Source: Parazoarcus communis SWub3 = DSM 12120
GTDB lineage: Bacteria; Pseudomonadota; Gammaproteobacteria; Burkholderiales; Rhodocyclaceae
Length of the DNA stretch: 64,000 nucleotides
Reading direction: 5' to 3'
Assembly (NCBI RefSeq): GCF_003226565.1
Contig: NZ_QKOE01000001.1
Coordinates: 372,001 to 436,000 of the forward strand
Part shown: positions 1-9,503 of the stretch, in pieces
How positions within the stretch are numbered: the stretch's first letter is position 1
Layout: each line of letters starts with the position of its first letter
Position numbers and translations under genes: made by a program
The notes under the pieces: model-generated
Told to the model about the DNA's origin: nothing
The model's database searches: none
What the model saw: only the letters and a program-made list of their open reading frames with translations

Positions 1-218
1 CGTTGAAGGCGGAGTTCTATGCGCTGTCCGGCCGCCTGCTCAAGACGTGTCGTTACGAGGATTTCCGTACTTTGGGAGGTCGCGTTCGGCCCACCCGCCT
101 CGTCATGGAAGACGCGCTCAAGAAAGGCGAGACATCGGTACTGACCTACTCCAACATGGAACTCCAGGACCTGCCCGAGCGGATGTTCACTCGCGAGTAC
201 CTGCGCCGACTGAATTAA
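1..218 (+). CDS. LolA-like outer membrane lipoprotein-sorting protein, C-terminal end (partial)
   Basis: The gene begins before the window. The readable frame runs from base 3 to the TAA at 216-218 and gives the last 72 or so residues. The ending, with RLVMEDALKKGE, the following YSNMELQDLPERMF and a final REYLRRLN, is characteristic of the LolA-like periplasmic lipoprotein-sorting family. Members of that family often sit beside an MMPL/RND-type exporter in proteobacteria; whether one is present here cannot be seen. Its role would be to bind a lipidated or hydrophobic cargo in the periplasm, but the N-terminal half with the signal peptide is missing, so the function rests on family resemblance alone. 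Confidence 0.7.
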   Translation, partial: LKAEFYALSGRLLKTCRYEDFRTLGGRVRPTRLVMEDALKKGETSVLTYSNMELQDLPERMFTREYLRRLN

Positions 219-242
219 GCCGCTCCCCTGCGGGCTTTGCGC

Positions 243-271
243 TTGCCAGCCCGCGCACCATCCAGTATCGT
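243..271 (+). promoter_or_regulatory. Possible sigma-70 promoter of thiD-thiC
   Basis: TTGCCA (243-248) and TATCGT (266-271) are separated by 17 bp. Transcription would start near 278, just before the TPP aptamer at 281, which is where a promoter for a riboswitch-led operon should lie. The hexamers are only moderate matches, so the call rests mainly on spacing and position. Confidence 0.4.
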
Positions 272-280
272 CCGACCTGC

Positions 281-361
281 CGTTGGGGGTGCCCGCGCAT
301 GTGGTGCGGGCTGAGAGAGACCCTTCGAACCTGACCCGGTTTGTACCGGCGTAGGGAAACG
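281..361 (+). promoter_or_regulatory. TPP riboswitch (THI element)
   Basis: The conserved blocks of the thiamine pyrophosphate aptamer appear in order: GGGGTGCCC, GGCTGAGAGAGACCC, GAACCTGACCCGGTT and GTACCGGCGTAGGGAAAC. P1 can close by pairing CGTT (281-284) with AACG (358-361). It precedes thiD by 5 bases and leads a thiD-thiC unit, both thiamine pyrimidine genes. No terminator separates aptamer and gene. The only evident Shine-Dalgarno, AGGGA at 353-357, is part of the conserved 3' aptamer block and lies 9 nt before the ATG, which suggests control of translation by burying the ribosome site when TPP binds. Confidence 0.95.
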
Positions 362-366
362 CAACC

Positions 367-1233
367 ATGTCGTCCACCCAGAATCCCAGTTCCATTCCGA
401 ATGTCGCGACCATTGCCGGTGTCGATCCGAGCGGTGGCGCGGGCGTACTCGCCGACCTGAAGGCCTTTTCGGCCCTTGGCGCCTACGGCTGTGGCGTGAT
501 CGCCGCGCTCACTGCACAGAATACCCAGGGCGTTGCCGGGGTGCACGTTCCGCCCACCGAATTCCTGCGCCTGCAGATCGACACCCTGTACGCTGACGTC
601 AGACTCCACGCAACCAAGATCGGGATGCTTGGCAGTGCCGAGGTGACCGCCACGGTAGCCGAGCGCCTGGCGCACTGGCAGGCCGTCAATGTGGTGCTGG
701 ATCCGGTCATGGTCGCCAAGAGCGGCGACACCTTGCTGGCAAAAAGCGCGATCTCGATGATGCGTGAGGCGCTCTTCGCCCAGGCCTTCATGATCACGCC
801 CAACCTGCCCGAGGCCGGCGTGTTGCTCGAACAGCGTGCGCCCGAGTCGGTCAAGGAAATGTATCGCGCCGCCGAGCGCCTGCGCGAGATGCTGCCACTG
901 TCATCCGAACGCTGGGTGCTGCTCAAGGGCGGCCACCTGCCCGGCAATGAGCTCACCGACCTGTTGTTCGACGGCGACCGCATGATCGAACTGCCTGCCC
1001 CCCGAATCGAAACCCGCAACACCCACGGCACCGGATGCACCTTGTCCTCGGCGATTGCCGCATTGTTGCCGCAGTATGCAGGCGGGTTCCGCCCGGTCGA
1101 ATCCGCGGTGCGCCAGGCCCGCCAGTGGCTGCTCAATGCAATCGCGCATTCGGGTGAACTCGCGGTCGGCAACGGACACGGTCCGGTACACCATTTTCAC
1201 GCCCTCTGGCGTCGCCCAGCGGCTGGCAGGTAA
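367..1233 (+). CDS. thiD: Hydroxymethylpyrimidine/phosphomethylpyrimidine kinase
   Basis: This ribokinase-fold enzyme phosphorylates HMP and then HMP-P to give HMP-PP, the pyrimidine half of thiamine. The 288-residue length is slightly above the usual 266 or so. Visible signatures are the N-terminal substrate site GVDPSGGAG (residues 18-26), the DPVMVAKSG block in the middle, and the C-terminal anion-hole motif NTHGTGC (218-224), whose GTGC segment holds the catalytic region. The ATG at 367 is 5 bases beyond the TPP aptamer and uses the SD inside it. The first 12 residues look like a non-conserved extension. There is no fused ThiE domain, a fusion seen in some relatives. It is followed by thiC after 78 bp with no terminator in between, so the two are probably cotranscribed. 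Confidence 0.95.
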   Translation: MSSTQNPSSIPNVATIAGVDPSGGAGVLADLKAFSALGAYGCGVIAALTAQNTQGVAGVHVPPTEFLRLQIDTLYADVRLHATKIGMLGSAEVTATVAERLAHWQAVNVVLDPVMVAKSGDTLLAKSAISMMREALFAQAFMITPNLPEAGVLLEQRAPESVKEMYRAAERLREMLPLSSERWVLLKGGHLPGNELTDLLFDGDRMIELPAPRIETRNTHGTGCTLSSAIAALLPQYAGGFRPVESAVRQARQWLLNAIAHSGELAVGNGHGPVHHFHALWRRPAAGR

Positions 1234-3228
<1,995 letters not shown>

Positions 3229-3259
3229 CACCCTCGACGGGTCGTGACAGCTGCTGGAC

Positions 3260-3285
3260 GGGCCGCCACTGCGGCCCTTTTTTTT
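3260..3285 (+). terminator. Rho-independent terminator of thiD-thiC
   Basis: A GGGCCGC / GCGGCCC stem with the 4-nt loop CACT (3260-3277) is followed by eight T residues (3278-3285). It lies 31 bp after the thiC stop and before the next gene's start. Confidence 0.92.
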
Positions 3286-3408
3286 CAGCTCGTCGACAGG
3301 AAAGAAGGTGTTTTCCACTCCGCTTTCGGGGCTTATGACGCTTTTGAGGGTAGACTTGCGGGTTTGGCTCGTCGCCCCCTTGTGACCCCACCCTTGCAAG
3401 CCTCAAGC

Positions 3409-6400
3409 ATGAACACCCTGGCCAACTACACAGAAGCAGACGTCCGCACCTGGCTGGGCAAACGTGAGCTGGACAAGGGTCGGAGCTATCTGCGTGCCGT
3501 CAGCGATCTGTTCTCCGACGGCGACACCCTGACTGCCCGCGTCCAGGGCACCACCCCAAAACCCTATGTAGTCAGTCTGCGCATTCATAACCATCCTTGG
3601 GCGGGTCGAGGCCTGCAGGCCAGTTGCACCTGCCCGGTAGGCTCGAACTGCAAGCATGTCGCCGCCACCCTGCTCGCCTGGCTGGAGCAACGACGTGACC
3701 CCAATCGTCCGCGTGAGCAAGTGCTCGCGTGGGTAGAGGCCTTCCGGCTGGCCAGCGCGCCCGAAGTGAAACCCGCGAGGTCAAGTTCGGCGACCCATGG
3801 CTTGCGCTACGTACTGCGCTTTCACCCCGAAACCCGCCAGTATGTGGTGTCCTGCTTCAAGGTCAGGCTCGACCGCAACGGCCAGATTCGCGGCGACGAA
3901 AGCTGGAGCAACTTCGAACGGGCACTCGACGCCCCCCCATCCTTCGTCGATGATCGCGACCTCGACATCCTGCGTCAGCTCTGGGGGCACCGCCCTCGTG
4001 GTCTGGCCTACGAGAACGCCTTGCCAGTGGCAGGGCGCAATACCGAATCACTACTGCCGCAGCTGCTCGAAAGCGGGCGCCTCCATTTCGAGAACCTGGG
4101 CAATCCGCCGCTCATGCGCGGAGACGGACGCCCGGGCCAGCTCGAATGGCTGACCACCGCCGACGGGCGCCGGGCGCCCGCCCTGCGCATCACCCCCGTG
4201 GCCGATGTCGTACTGCCGGTTGTCCCGCCCTGGTATGTCGACCGCAAGCAGCATCAAGCGGGCGTGATCACCCTGGACGGGCGCCCCGAACAGGTCGTGC
4301 GCCTGCTTTGGCTGCCCCCACTGACACCGGCCGAAGCCGAACTGGTGGCCGACACCCTGGACGACATGGCGCCCGCCCTGCCCAAGCCAACCACCGCCGC
4401 CACCCCGGCCGAGCGCATTGGCGGCCCTCCAGTCCCGGTGCTCAGACTCGGCACCCTGGACGTATTCGGCGTCAACTTCCGTAATTATCCGCGCTATGGC
4501 GTCGACCGCTTCGACTACGCCACCCTGGCGTTCCGTTACGACAGCCTGCTGATCGATGCCCACGACCAGGCGCTTTTCCACGCCTTGCCCGACGGCCGCA
4601 CCGCGCGCCTCGAGCGCGACACCCGGGCCGAGCTCGCAGCCGCCCGGCGCTTGAGCCGCGCCGGCCTGCACAAGGTACCACCTGGCCGGGTACATGGTGG
4701 CTACGACAGTATTCCTCAGCACCTGTTGGGCCTCGATGCCGAGGACATCTGGGCCGAGTTCACCGCCAACGAAGTGCCTGCACTCCGTTCAGAAGGCTGG
4801 GAGGTCGACATGCCTGCCGACTTCCGCCATCACGCCATCGACATCGACGCGCTGGTACTCGACGTGGATGAGGCCGGCGAATGGCTGTCGATTTCACCAG
4901 GCATCGAGGTCGACGGCAAGCCGGTCGCCCTCGCCCCGCTGCTGACCGAACTGTTCGGCCAGGACGAACGCTGGCTGTCGGGCCGCATCGATCAGATCGC
5001 CGACAATGAGGCCATCGTCCTGCACCATGAAGAGCTCGGCCGTCTGCGCATGCCGGCCGGCCGACTCAAGCCACTGGTGCGGGCACTGGTGGATTTGTTC
5101 TCGCGAGGGGGCGACGACCTGCGCCTGTCGCGCTTCGACGCGCCCCGACTTGCCGAACTGGAACTCCCTGGCCGCGGTGCCGAGCAACTGGCCGCAATTG
5201 CACAGCGCCTGCGCAACAGCGAGGGCATCGCCAAGGTGAAGACTCCTCGGGGCTTCAAGGCCGACCTGCGTCCCTATCAGCTCGAAGGCCTGGCCTGGCT
5301 GCAACACCTCGTGCGCCATGACCTTGCGGGCATCCTCGCCGACGACATGGGCCTGGGCAAGACTGCCCAGACCCTTGCCCACCTGCTGACCGAAAAGCTG
5401 GCTGGCCGGCTCGACAAACCGGCACTGGTCGTCCTGCCAACCTCTCTGGTATTCAACTGGCAGGCTGAAGCCGCCCGCTTCACGCCGAAGCTGAAAGTGC
5501 TTAATCTGCACGGTGCCGGACGTCACGACCGCTTCGATGAACTTGACGGGGTCGATGTCGCACTGACGACCTACCCGCTACTATGGCGCGACGCGGACGC
5601 CCTGCACGCCCGCGAATGGAGCCTGCTGATCCTGGACGAGGCTCAGACGGTCAAGAACGCCGCCAGCAAGGGGGCGCAGGTGATCCGTCAGATCAAGGCC
5701 CGTCACCGCCTGGGCCTGACGGGCACGCCACTGGAGAACAACCTGGGCGAACTTTGGGCCCAGTTCGACTTTCTGCTACCTGGCTTCCTCGGCAGTCAGA
5801 AGGAGTTCACCAAGGTCTGGCGCACCCCGATCGAGAAACTCAATGACTCTGAACGGCGGGACCTGCTGGCAGCCCGTCTCAAACCCTTCATCCTGCGCCG
5901 GCGCAAGGAAGACGTTGCCACCGAACTTCCCCCCAAGACCATCATCGTACGCAGCGTGGGACTTGAAGGCGGCCAGCGTGACCTATACGAAACCGTGCGC
6001 GCCGCGATGGATGACAAGATCCGCGCAGAAATCGCCGACCGCGGCTTTGCGCGCAGTCAGATCGTCATCCTGGATGCGCTGCTGAAGCTGCGGCAGGTAT
6101 GCTGCGATCCCCGTCTGCTCAAATCGCCTGCTGCACTCAAGGTCAAGGAACGCGCCAAGCTCGATCTGCTGATGGACATGCTACCCGAGCTGATCGATGA
6201 GGGCCGGCGCATCCTGGTGTTCTCCCAATTCACCCAGATGCTGGCACTGATCGCCAACGAACTGGACGAGGCGGGCATCGGCTGGGTGAGCCTGACCGGC
6301 GACACCCGCGATCGCAGGGTACCGGTCGAGGATTTCCAGAAAGGCCGTGCGCCGGTGTTCCTGATCAGCCTTAAAGCGGGCGGTGTCGGCCTCAACCTGA

Positions 6401-6675
6401 CCGCGGCCGACACCGTCATCCATTACGACCCGTGGTGGAACCCTGCCGCCGAAAACCAGGCCACCGACCGCGCCCATCGTATCGGCCAGGACAAGCCGGT
6501 ATTCGTGTTCAAGCTGATCTGCGCCGGCAGCATCGAGGAGCGCATCCTGTCGCTGCAGGAGCGCAAGGCCGCACTGGCGGCCAGCGTGCTGTCCGAAGAT
6601 GCCAGCGCACTCGCCAAGTTCGGTGAAGCCGACATCGCCGCCTTGCTGGCGCCACTGCCGAAACTCAAGAACTGA
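3409..6675 (+). CDS. SWIM zinc-finger SNF2-family helicase/ATPase
   Basis: This 1088-residue Swi2/Snf2 ATPase carries an N-terminal SWIM zinc finger, CxCx5CxH with Cys73, Cys75, Cys81 and His83. A long middle region of about 500 residues has no motif I recognise. The ATPase lobes follow: Walker A DDMGLGKT (Lys651), the DEAQ box (743-746) and LTGTPLENN in lobe 1, then VFSQFTQML, the GGVGLNLTAAD block, YDPWWNPA and DRAHRIGQ in lobe 2. Such proteins move along duplex DNA or remodel protein-DNA complexes; SWIM fingers bind DNA or protein. The frame is open back to 3244, but that stretch contains the thiC terminator, so ATG 3409 is preferred. RapA is a relative but lacks the SWIM finger. Its target in the cell is unknown. 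Confidence 0.88.
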   Translation: MNTLANYTEADVRTWLGKRELDKGRSYLRAVSDLFSDGDTLTARVQGTTPKPYVVSLRIHNHPWAGRGLQASCTCPVGSNCKHVAATLLAWLEQRRDPNRPREQVLAWVEAFRLASAPEVKPARSSSATHGLRYVLRFHPETRQYVVSCFKVRLDRNGQIRGDESWSNFERALDAPPSFVDDRDLDILRQLWGHRPRGLAYENALPVAGRNTESLLPQLLESGRLHFENLGNPPLMRGDGRPGQLEWLTTADGRRAPALRITPVADVVLPVVPPWYVDRKQHQAGVITLDGRPEQVVRLLWLPPLTPAEAELVADTLDDMAPALPKPTTAATPAERIGGPPVPVLRLGTLDVFGVNFRNYPRYGVDRFDYATLAFRYDSLLIDAHDQALFHALPDGRTARLERDTRAELAAARRLSRAGLHKVPPGRVHGGYDSIPQHLLGLDAEDIWAEFTANEVPALRSEGWEVDMPADFRHHAIDIDALVLDVDEAGEWLSISPGIEVDGKPVALAPLLTELFGQDERWLSGRIDQIADNEAIVLHHEELGRLRMPAGRLKPLVRALVDLFSRGGDDLRLSRFDAPRLAELELPGRGAEQLAAIAQRLRNSEGIAKVKTPRGFKADLRPYQLEGLAWLQHLVRHDLAGILADDMGLGKTAQTLAHLLTEKLAGRLDKPALVVLPTSLVFNWQAEAARFTPKLKVLNLHGAGRHDRFDELDGVDVALTTYPLLWRDADALHAREWSLLILDEAQTVKNAASKGAQVIRQIKARHRLGLTGTPLENNLGELWAQFDFLLPGFLGSQKEFTKVWRTPIEKLNDSERRDLLAARLKPFILRRRKEDVATELPPKTIIVRSVGLEGGQRDLYETVRAAMDDKIRAEIADRGFARSQIVILDALLKLRQVCCDPRLLKSPAALKVKERAKLDLLMDMLPELIDEGRRILVFSQFTQMLALIANELDEAGIGWVSLTGDTRDRRVPVEDFQKGRAPVFLISLKAGGVGLNLTAADTVIHYDPWWNPAAENQATDRAHRIGQDKPVFVFKLICAGSIEERILSLQERKAALAASVLSEDASALAKFGEADIAALLAPLPKLKN

Positions 6676-6700
6676 GCACCGGCAGCGACACACTTCAATT

Positions 6701-7360
6701 TCAGCGAGCCGCCTCGGCAATGAAGATCTCGACACGACGGTTCATCGCCCGTCCGGCCACGCTGCCATTGTCGGCAACCGGTTCACGTGAGCCACGGCCG
6801 TCAATTGCAATACGGCTGGGCGACACTCCGCGAGCCGTCAGGTAATCGCGGGTTGCAGCCGCACGATTGACCGACAAGGGGTTGTTGATCGAATCAGAGC
6901 CTGTGCTGTCAGTGTGGCCAATGATGGTGACCGTGGTGACGGGGTGCTCATTCAGGCTGGACGCCAGCCGATCAAGCACCGGACGCATGTTGGGCTTGAT
7001 GTCGTAGCGCCCGGTATCAAAGGAGATGTCGCTGGGAATGTCCAGCTTGAGCCGGTTGTCGGCCGTCTGGCTGACGCCGACGCCAGTGCCCTGGGTAGCC
7101 TGCTCCATCGCGGCCCGTTGCTGCTGCATGCGCTGCGACCACAGGTAGCCGCCACCCGCGCCGACAGCCGCACCCGCAGCCGCACCGATGGCAACCGCCT
7201 CACCCCGGTTGCCCTTGCCCGAGGTCGCAGCACCCAGCACGGCACCCGCGACTGCACCGATGGCAGCACCGGTACCCGTATCGCGTTGAGTCTCGTTCAT
7301 GTTGGCGCAACCACCAAGAACAAGGCTGACGATACTGAGGGAAACGAGCGTTTTTTTCAT
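6701..7360 (-). CDS. OmpA-family outer membrane lipoprotein with glycine zipper
   Basis: The 219-residue precursor has a lipobox, LGGC, with Cys18 as the predicted lipidated residue. A glycine-zipper region (GAAIGAVAGAVLGAATSG, later GAAAGAAVGAGGG) follows, which probably inserts in or packs against the membrane. Residues from about 105 on form an OmpA C-terminal peptidoglycan-binding domain, with IIGHTDSTGSD, NxxLSxxRA-type helices and a closing NRRVEIFI. The layout resembles YiaD-type lipoproteins that tie the outer membrane to peptidoglycan. It converges with the SNF2 gene across only 25 bp. crcB lies 93 bp upstream on the same strand. No SD or promoter stands out beyond an AGACACAAT stretch before the start. 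Confidence 0.88.
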   Translation of the reverse strand: MKKTLVSLSIVSLVLGGCANMNETQRDTGTGAAIGAVAGAVLGAATSGKGNRGEAVAIGAAAGAAVGAGGGYLWSQRMQQQRAAMEQATQGTGVGVSQTADNRLKLDIPSDISFDTGRYDIKPNMRPVLDRLASSLNEHPVTTVTIIGHTDSTGSDSINNPLSVNRAAATRDYLTARGVSPSRIAIDGRGSREPVADNGSVAGRAMNRRVEIFIAEAAR

Positions 7361-7453
7361 GATTGTGTCTCCGAGTATGTTCCGGGAAGTCAGGACATTG
7401 TCCCGTGCCGCCTTGGCAGCATCACCGGTTGGAGTGCAACAATCCGTATCGGT

Positions 7454-7837
7454 TCAGGCACGCATTGCCTGGAACAGACTGTACCCAGCCCAGGTCATCA
7501 ACACCGACCCGCCCACATGCGCCATCAGGTGCAGCCCCAGCCAGCCCAGTGCACCGCGCTGCAGCAGGTGAAACACCTCGGCAGAGAAGGTCGAGAACGT
7601 GGTCAACCCACCGAGCAGTCCGGTCGTCAGCAACAGCTTGAGCGCGGGCGACAGGGTCGGCCAGAGCTGGATCACCGCCAACGCGACGCCCATCAGCAGG
7701 CCACCGACAAGATTCGCAACCAAAGTGCCGAGCGGGATCGCGACGAACACCGGATTGAGCCACACCCCCAGCCCCCAGCGCAGCCATGCACCACATGCCG
7801 CCCCCAGGCCGACGGCGGCAAAAGCAGCCAGACTCAT
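7454..7837 (-). CDS. crcB: Fluoride ion channel CrcB (Fluc)
   Basis: This small 127-residue protein with four predicted membrane helices forms a dual-topology dimer that exports fluoride. Conserved family features are visible: an N-terminal GAxLRWGLG segment, the first pore motif GTLVANLVGGLLMG, the central GLLGGLTTFSTFSAE with the FSTFS phenylalanine/serine/threonine track, and a C-terminal amphipathic helix. A good SD (AGGGGAG, minus strand) precedes the ATG at 7837. I looked for a fluoride riboswitch in the 145 bp upstream and could not fit its conserved blocks, so control by fluoride is not shown here. Confidence 0.93.
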   Translation of the reverse strand: MSLAAFAAVGLGAACGAWLRWGLGVWLNPVFVAIPLGTLVANLVGGLLMGVALAVIQLWPTLSPALKLLLTTGLLGGLTTFSTFSAEVFHLLQRGALGWLGLHLMAHVGGSVLMTWAGYSLFQAMRA

Positions 7838-7982
7838 GTCACTCCCCTGTTTCTTGAACGTGCAGTCTATTGACCCGACAGGCCATCAGGCAACACCAAA
7901 CGGGCGCAGAGGCGCACACCGGCGCTGTCGGCACCGAACCCACAATGACTTCCATGCCTGAGCAACCGGCAATGCAAACGCA

Positions 7983-9116
7983 TCAGGACGCCGCCGAGAC
8001 CGGCGGCGCTTCGGCGATCAGCTGCGTACCTGCAACGTGCAGCGTACGCGTCGGAAAGGCGATCTCAGCGCCATGACGTGTCACGATGTCAGCGATTTTC
8101 AGCATCACATCCTGCTTGATCTCATGAAACGCGACCCATGCAGTGGTGCGAGTGAAGGTATAGACCATGATGTCCAGTGACGAAGCTGCGAACTGGGTGA
8201 AATTGACGATCATCGTCTGATCCTGGTCAATCTCCGGATGCGCGCGCAGCATTGCCTTGATGTCGGCAACGATGGCCGCCACCTTGTGCACATCGTCGTA
8301 ACGCAAACCGATGGTCTCGTTGATGCGGCGGTTGGTCATGCGTGACGGATTCTCGACGGTGATCTGCGTAAACACCGCATTGGGCACGTAGAGCGGACGC
8401 TTGTCGAAGGTACGGATGCGGGTCAGGCGCCAGCCGATCTCCTCCACCGTACCCTCGATCTGCTTGTCGGGCGAGCGGATCCAGTCACCGACGGCAAAGG
8501 GCCGATCAAGGTAAACCATCAGCCCACCGAAGAAGTTTGCCAGCAGATCCTTGGCGGCAAAGCCGACCGCAATGCCACCGATCCCGCCAAAAGCCAGGAC
8601 GCCGGAGATCGAGAAGCCCAGGCTCTGCAGCCCTACCAGTACGGAGGTGATCAGCACTGACACCCGCAGCAGCTTGCCAATGGCGTCGACAGTGGTCCGG
8701 TCAATCGCCTCGCCACGCGCAACACGCCTGGCCACCACCGCGTCCTGCACATTACCGATGAAGCGCACCAGAAACCACGTCAGGCAGGCAATCACACCGA
8801 CGGTACGTACCGGCTCGATCGCACCGAACACCGCAGCCTCGGTCTCGGCTTGCACCACCTCGGCGGCAAAGGCAACGCCGATGACCCAGGCCAGTACGGT
8901 CGCGGGCTGACGTGCCGCCGACACCAGGGCAAAATCCCACGGGTTGGGCGTATGGCGGGTCTTGTCCTCCAACCGGCTGAGCAAGCGGCGCAGGAAGAAG
9001 TTGGCCACCACGACGCCGAGCACAATGATGAAGACCTGCAGCAGCAAGGTTGTAGATTCGTCCCCGCCGGTGACACGCCTCAGCCATTGCTCGAGTTGAT
9101 TCATGTACTGCAGCAT
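7983..9116 (-). CDS. MscS-family small-conductance mechanosensitive channel
   Basis: The protein has 377 residues with about five predicted N-terminal membrane segments. The MscS pore helix and beta domain follow, with ISGVLAFGGIGGIAVGFAAKD, then LLANFFGGLMVYLDRPFAVGDWI, a hallmark of the family, and a cytoplasmic mixed domain around NRRINETIGLRYDD. Such channels open when membrane tension rises and release solutes on osmotic downshock. It is longer than E. coli MscS (286), nearer to YnaI/YbdG-type channels with extra N-terminal helices. A second in-frame ATG, at residue 5, is an alternative start. It is transcribed away from glnS; the 387-bp gap between them holds the foldback repeat. Confidence 0.9.
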   Translation of the reverse strand: MLQYMNQLEQWLRRVTGGDESTTLLLQVFIIVLGVVVANFFLRRLLSRLEDKTRHTPNPWDFALVSAARQPATVLAWVIGVAFAAEVVQAETEAAVFGAIEPVRTVGVIACLTWFLVRFIGNVQDAVVARRVARGEAIDRTTVDAIGKLLRVSVLITSVLVGLQSLGFSISGVLAFGGIGGIAVGFAAKDLLANFFGGLMVYLDRPFAVGDWIRSPDKQIEGTVEEIGWRLTRIRTFDKRPLYVPNAVFTQITVENPSRMTNRRINETIGLRYDDVHKVAAIVADIKAMLRAHPEIDQDQTMIVNFTQFAASSLDIMVYTFTRTTAWVAFHEIKQDVMLKIADIVTRHGAEIAFPTRTLHVAGTQLIAEAPPVSAAS

Positions 9117-9200
9117 GTGTCGCTCTGATGGATGAACATGTGCGGCATTTTAGCGGACCCGGGTGACCGATTTTCTTGAAGCGAGCCGACAAATGAAGGG

Positions 9201-9380
9201 GCTGGTGTGGCTGGGGCGCAGGCTGTCGAGAGCGCCGTTGGGTAGGGTATCCTGGCGGGAACAAGGCGGCGCATGTTTGAGGGCGCGCAGCGACCGGGTT
9301 TGCGCCGACGCCGCCAGGATACCCTACCCAACGGGAAGCCGAAGGCCGCGAACGTCTGCCCGCGCCCCAGCCACACCAGC
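9201..9380. repeat. 180-bp foldback (nested inverted repeat) upstream of glnS
   Basis: Two nested pairs of perfect inverted arms form one long foldback. The outer arms are 19 bp (9201-9219 with 9362-9380) and the inner arms are 24 bp (9235-9258 with 9311-9334). Between outer and inner arms lie 15 nt on the left and 27 nt on the right, partly complementary. The 52-nt central loop has its own GGCGGCGCA / TGCGCC pairing. It is far larger than a terminator and has no T-run. It fills much of the mscS-glnS gap (9117-9503). It may be a small non-autonomous mobile repeat or a REP/BIME-like element; the window alone cannot say. Confidence 0.85.
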
Positions 9381-9435
9381 TCCGCAGCGCCAGGCACGGC
9401 AGCCCCCGCCTACCGCGGCAATGCCCGTCATCGGC

Positions 9436-9441
9436 TACAAT
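9436..9441 (+). promoter_or_regulatory. Candidate -10 element for glnS
   Basis: TACAAT at 9436-9441 lies 62 bp before the glnS ATG and just after the foldback. No convincing -35 hexamer is found at 16-18 bp spacing, so this is only a plausible -10. If real, the foldback is outside the transcript. Confidence 0.3.
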
Positions 9442-9503
9442 TCAGTCCATTTGCCGCTGCAACCCCGGCGCCACTGCGCCGCAAACCGGATCCGTTCCCG
9501 CTG

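Noticed and set aside
3244-3408. 55-codon upstream extension of the SNF2 gene
   Set aside because: It contains the thiC terminator hairpin, and the family-like N-terminus begins at ATG 3409.
7838-7982. Fluoride riboswitch upstream of crcB
   Set aside because: Conserved aptamer blocks could not be fitted on the minus strand.
9273-9503. 77-codon upstream extension of glnS
   Set aside because: It reads through the foldback repeat and makes the enzyme too long; ATG 9504 fits the family.
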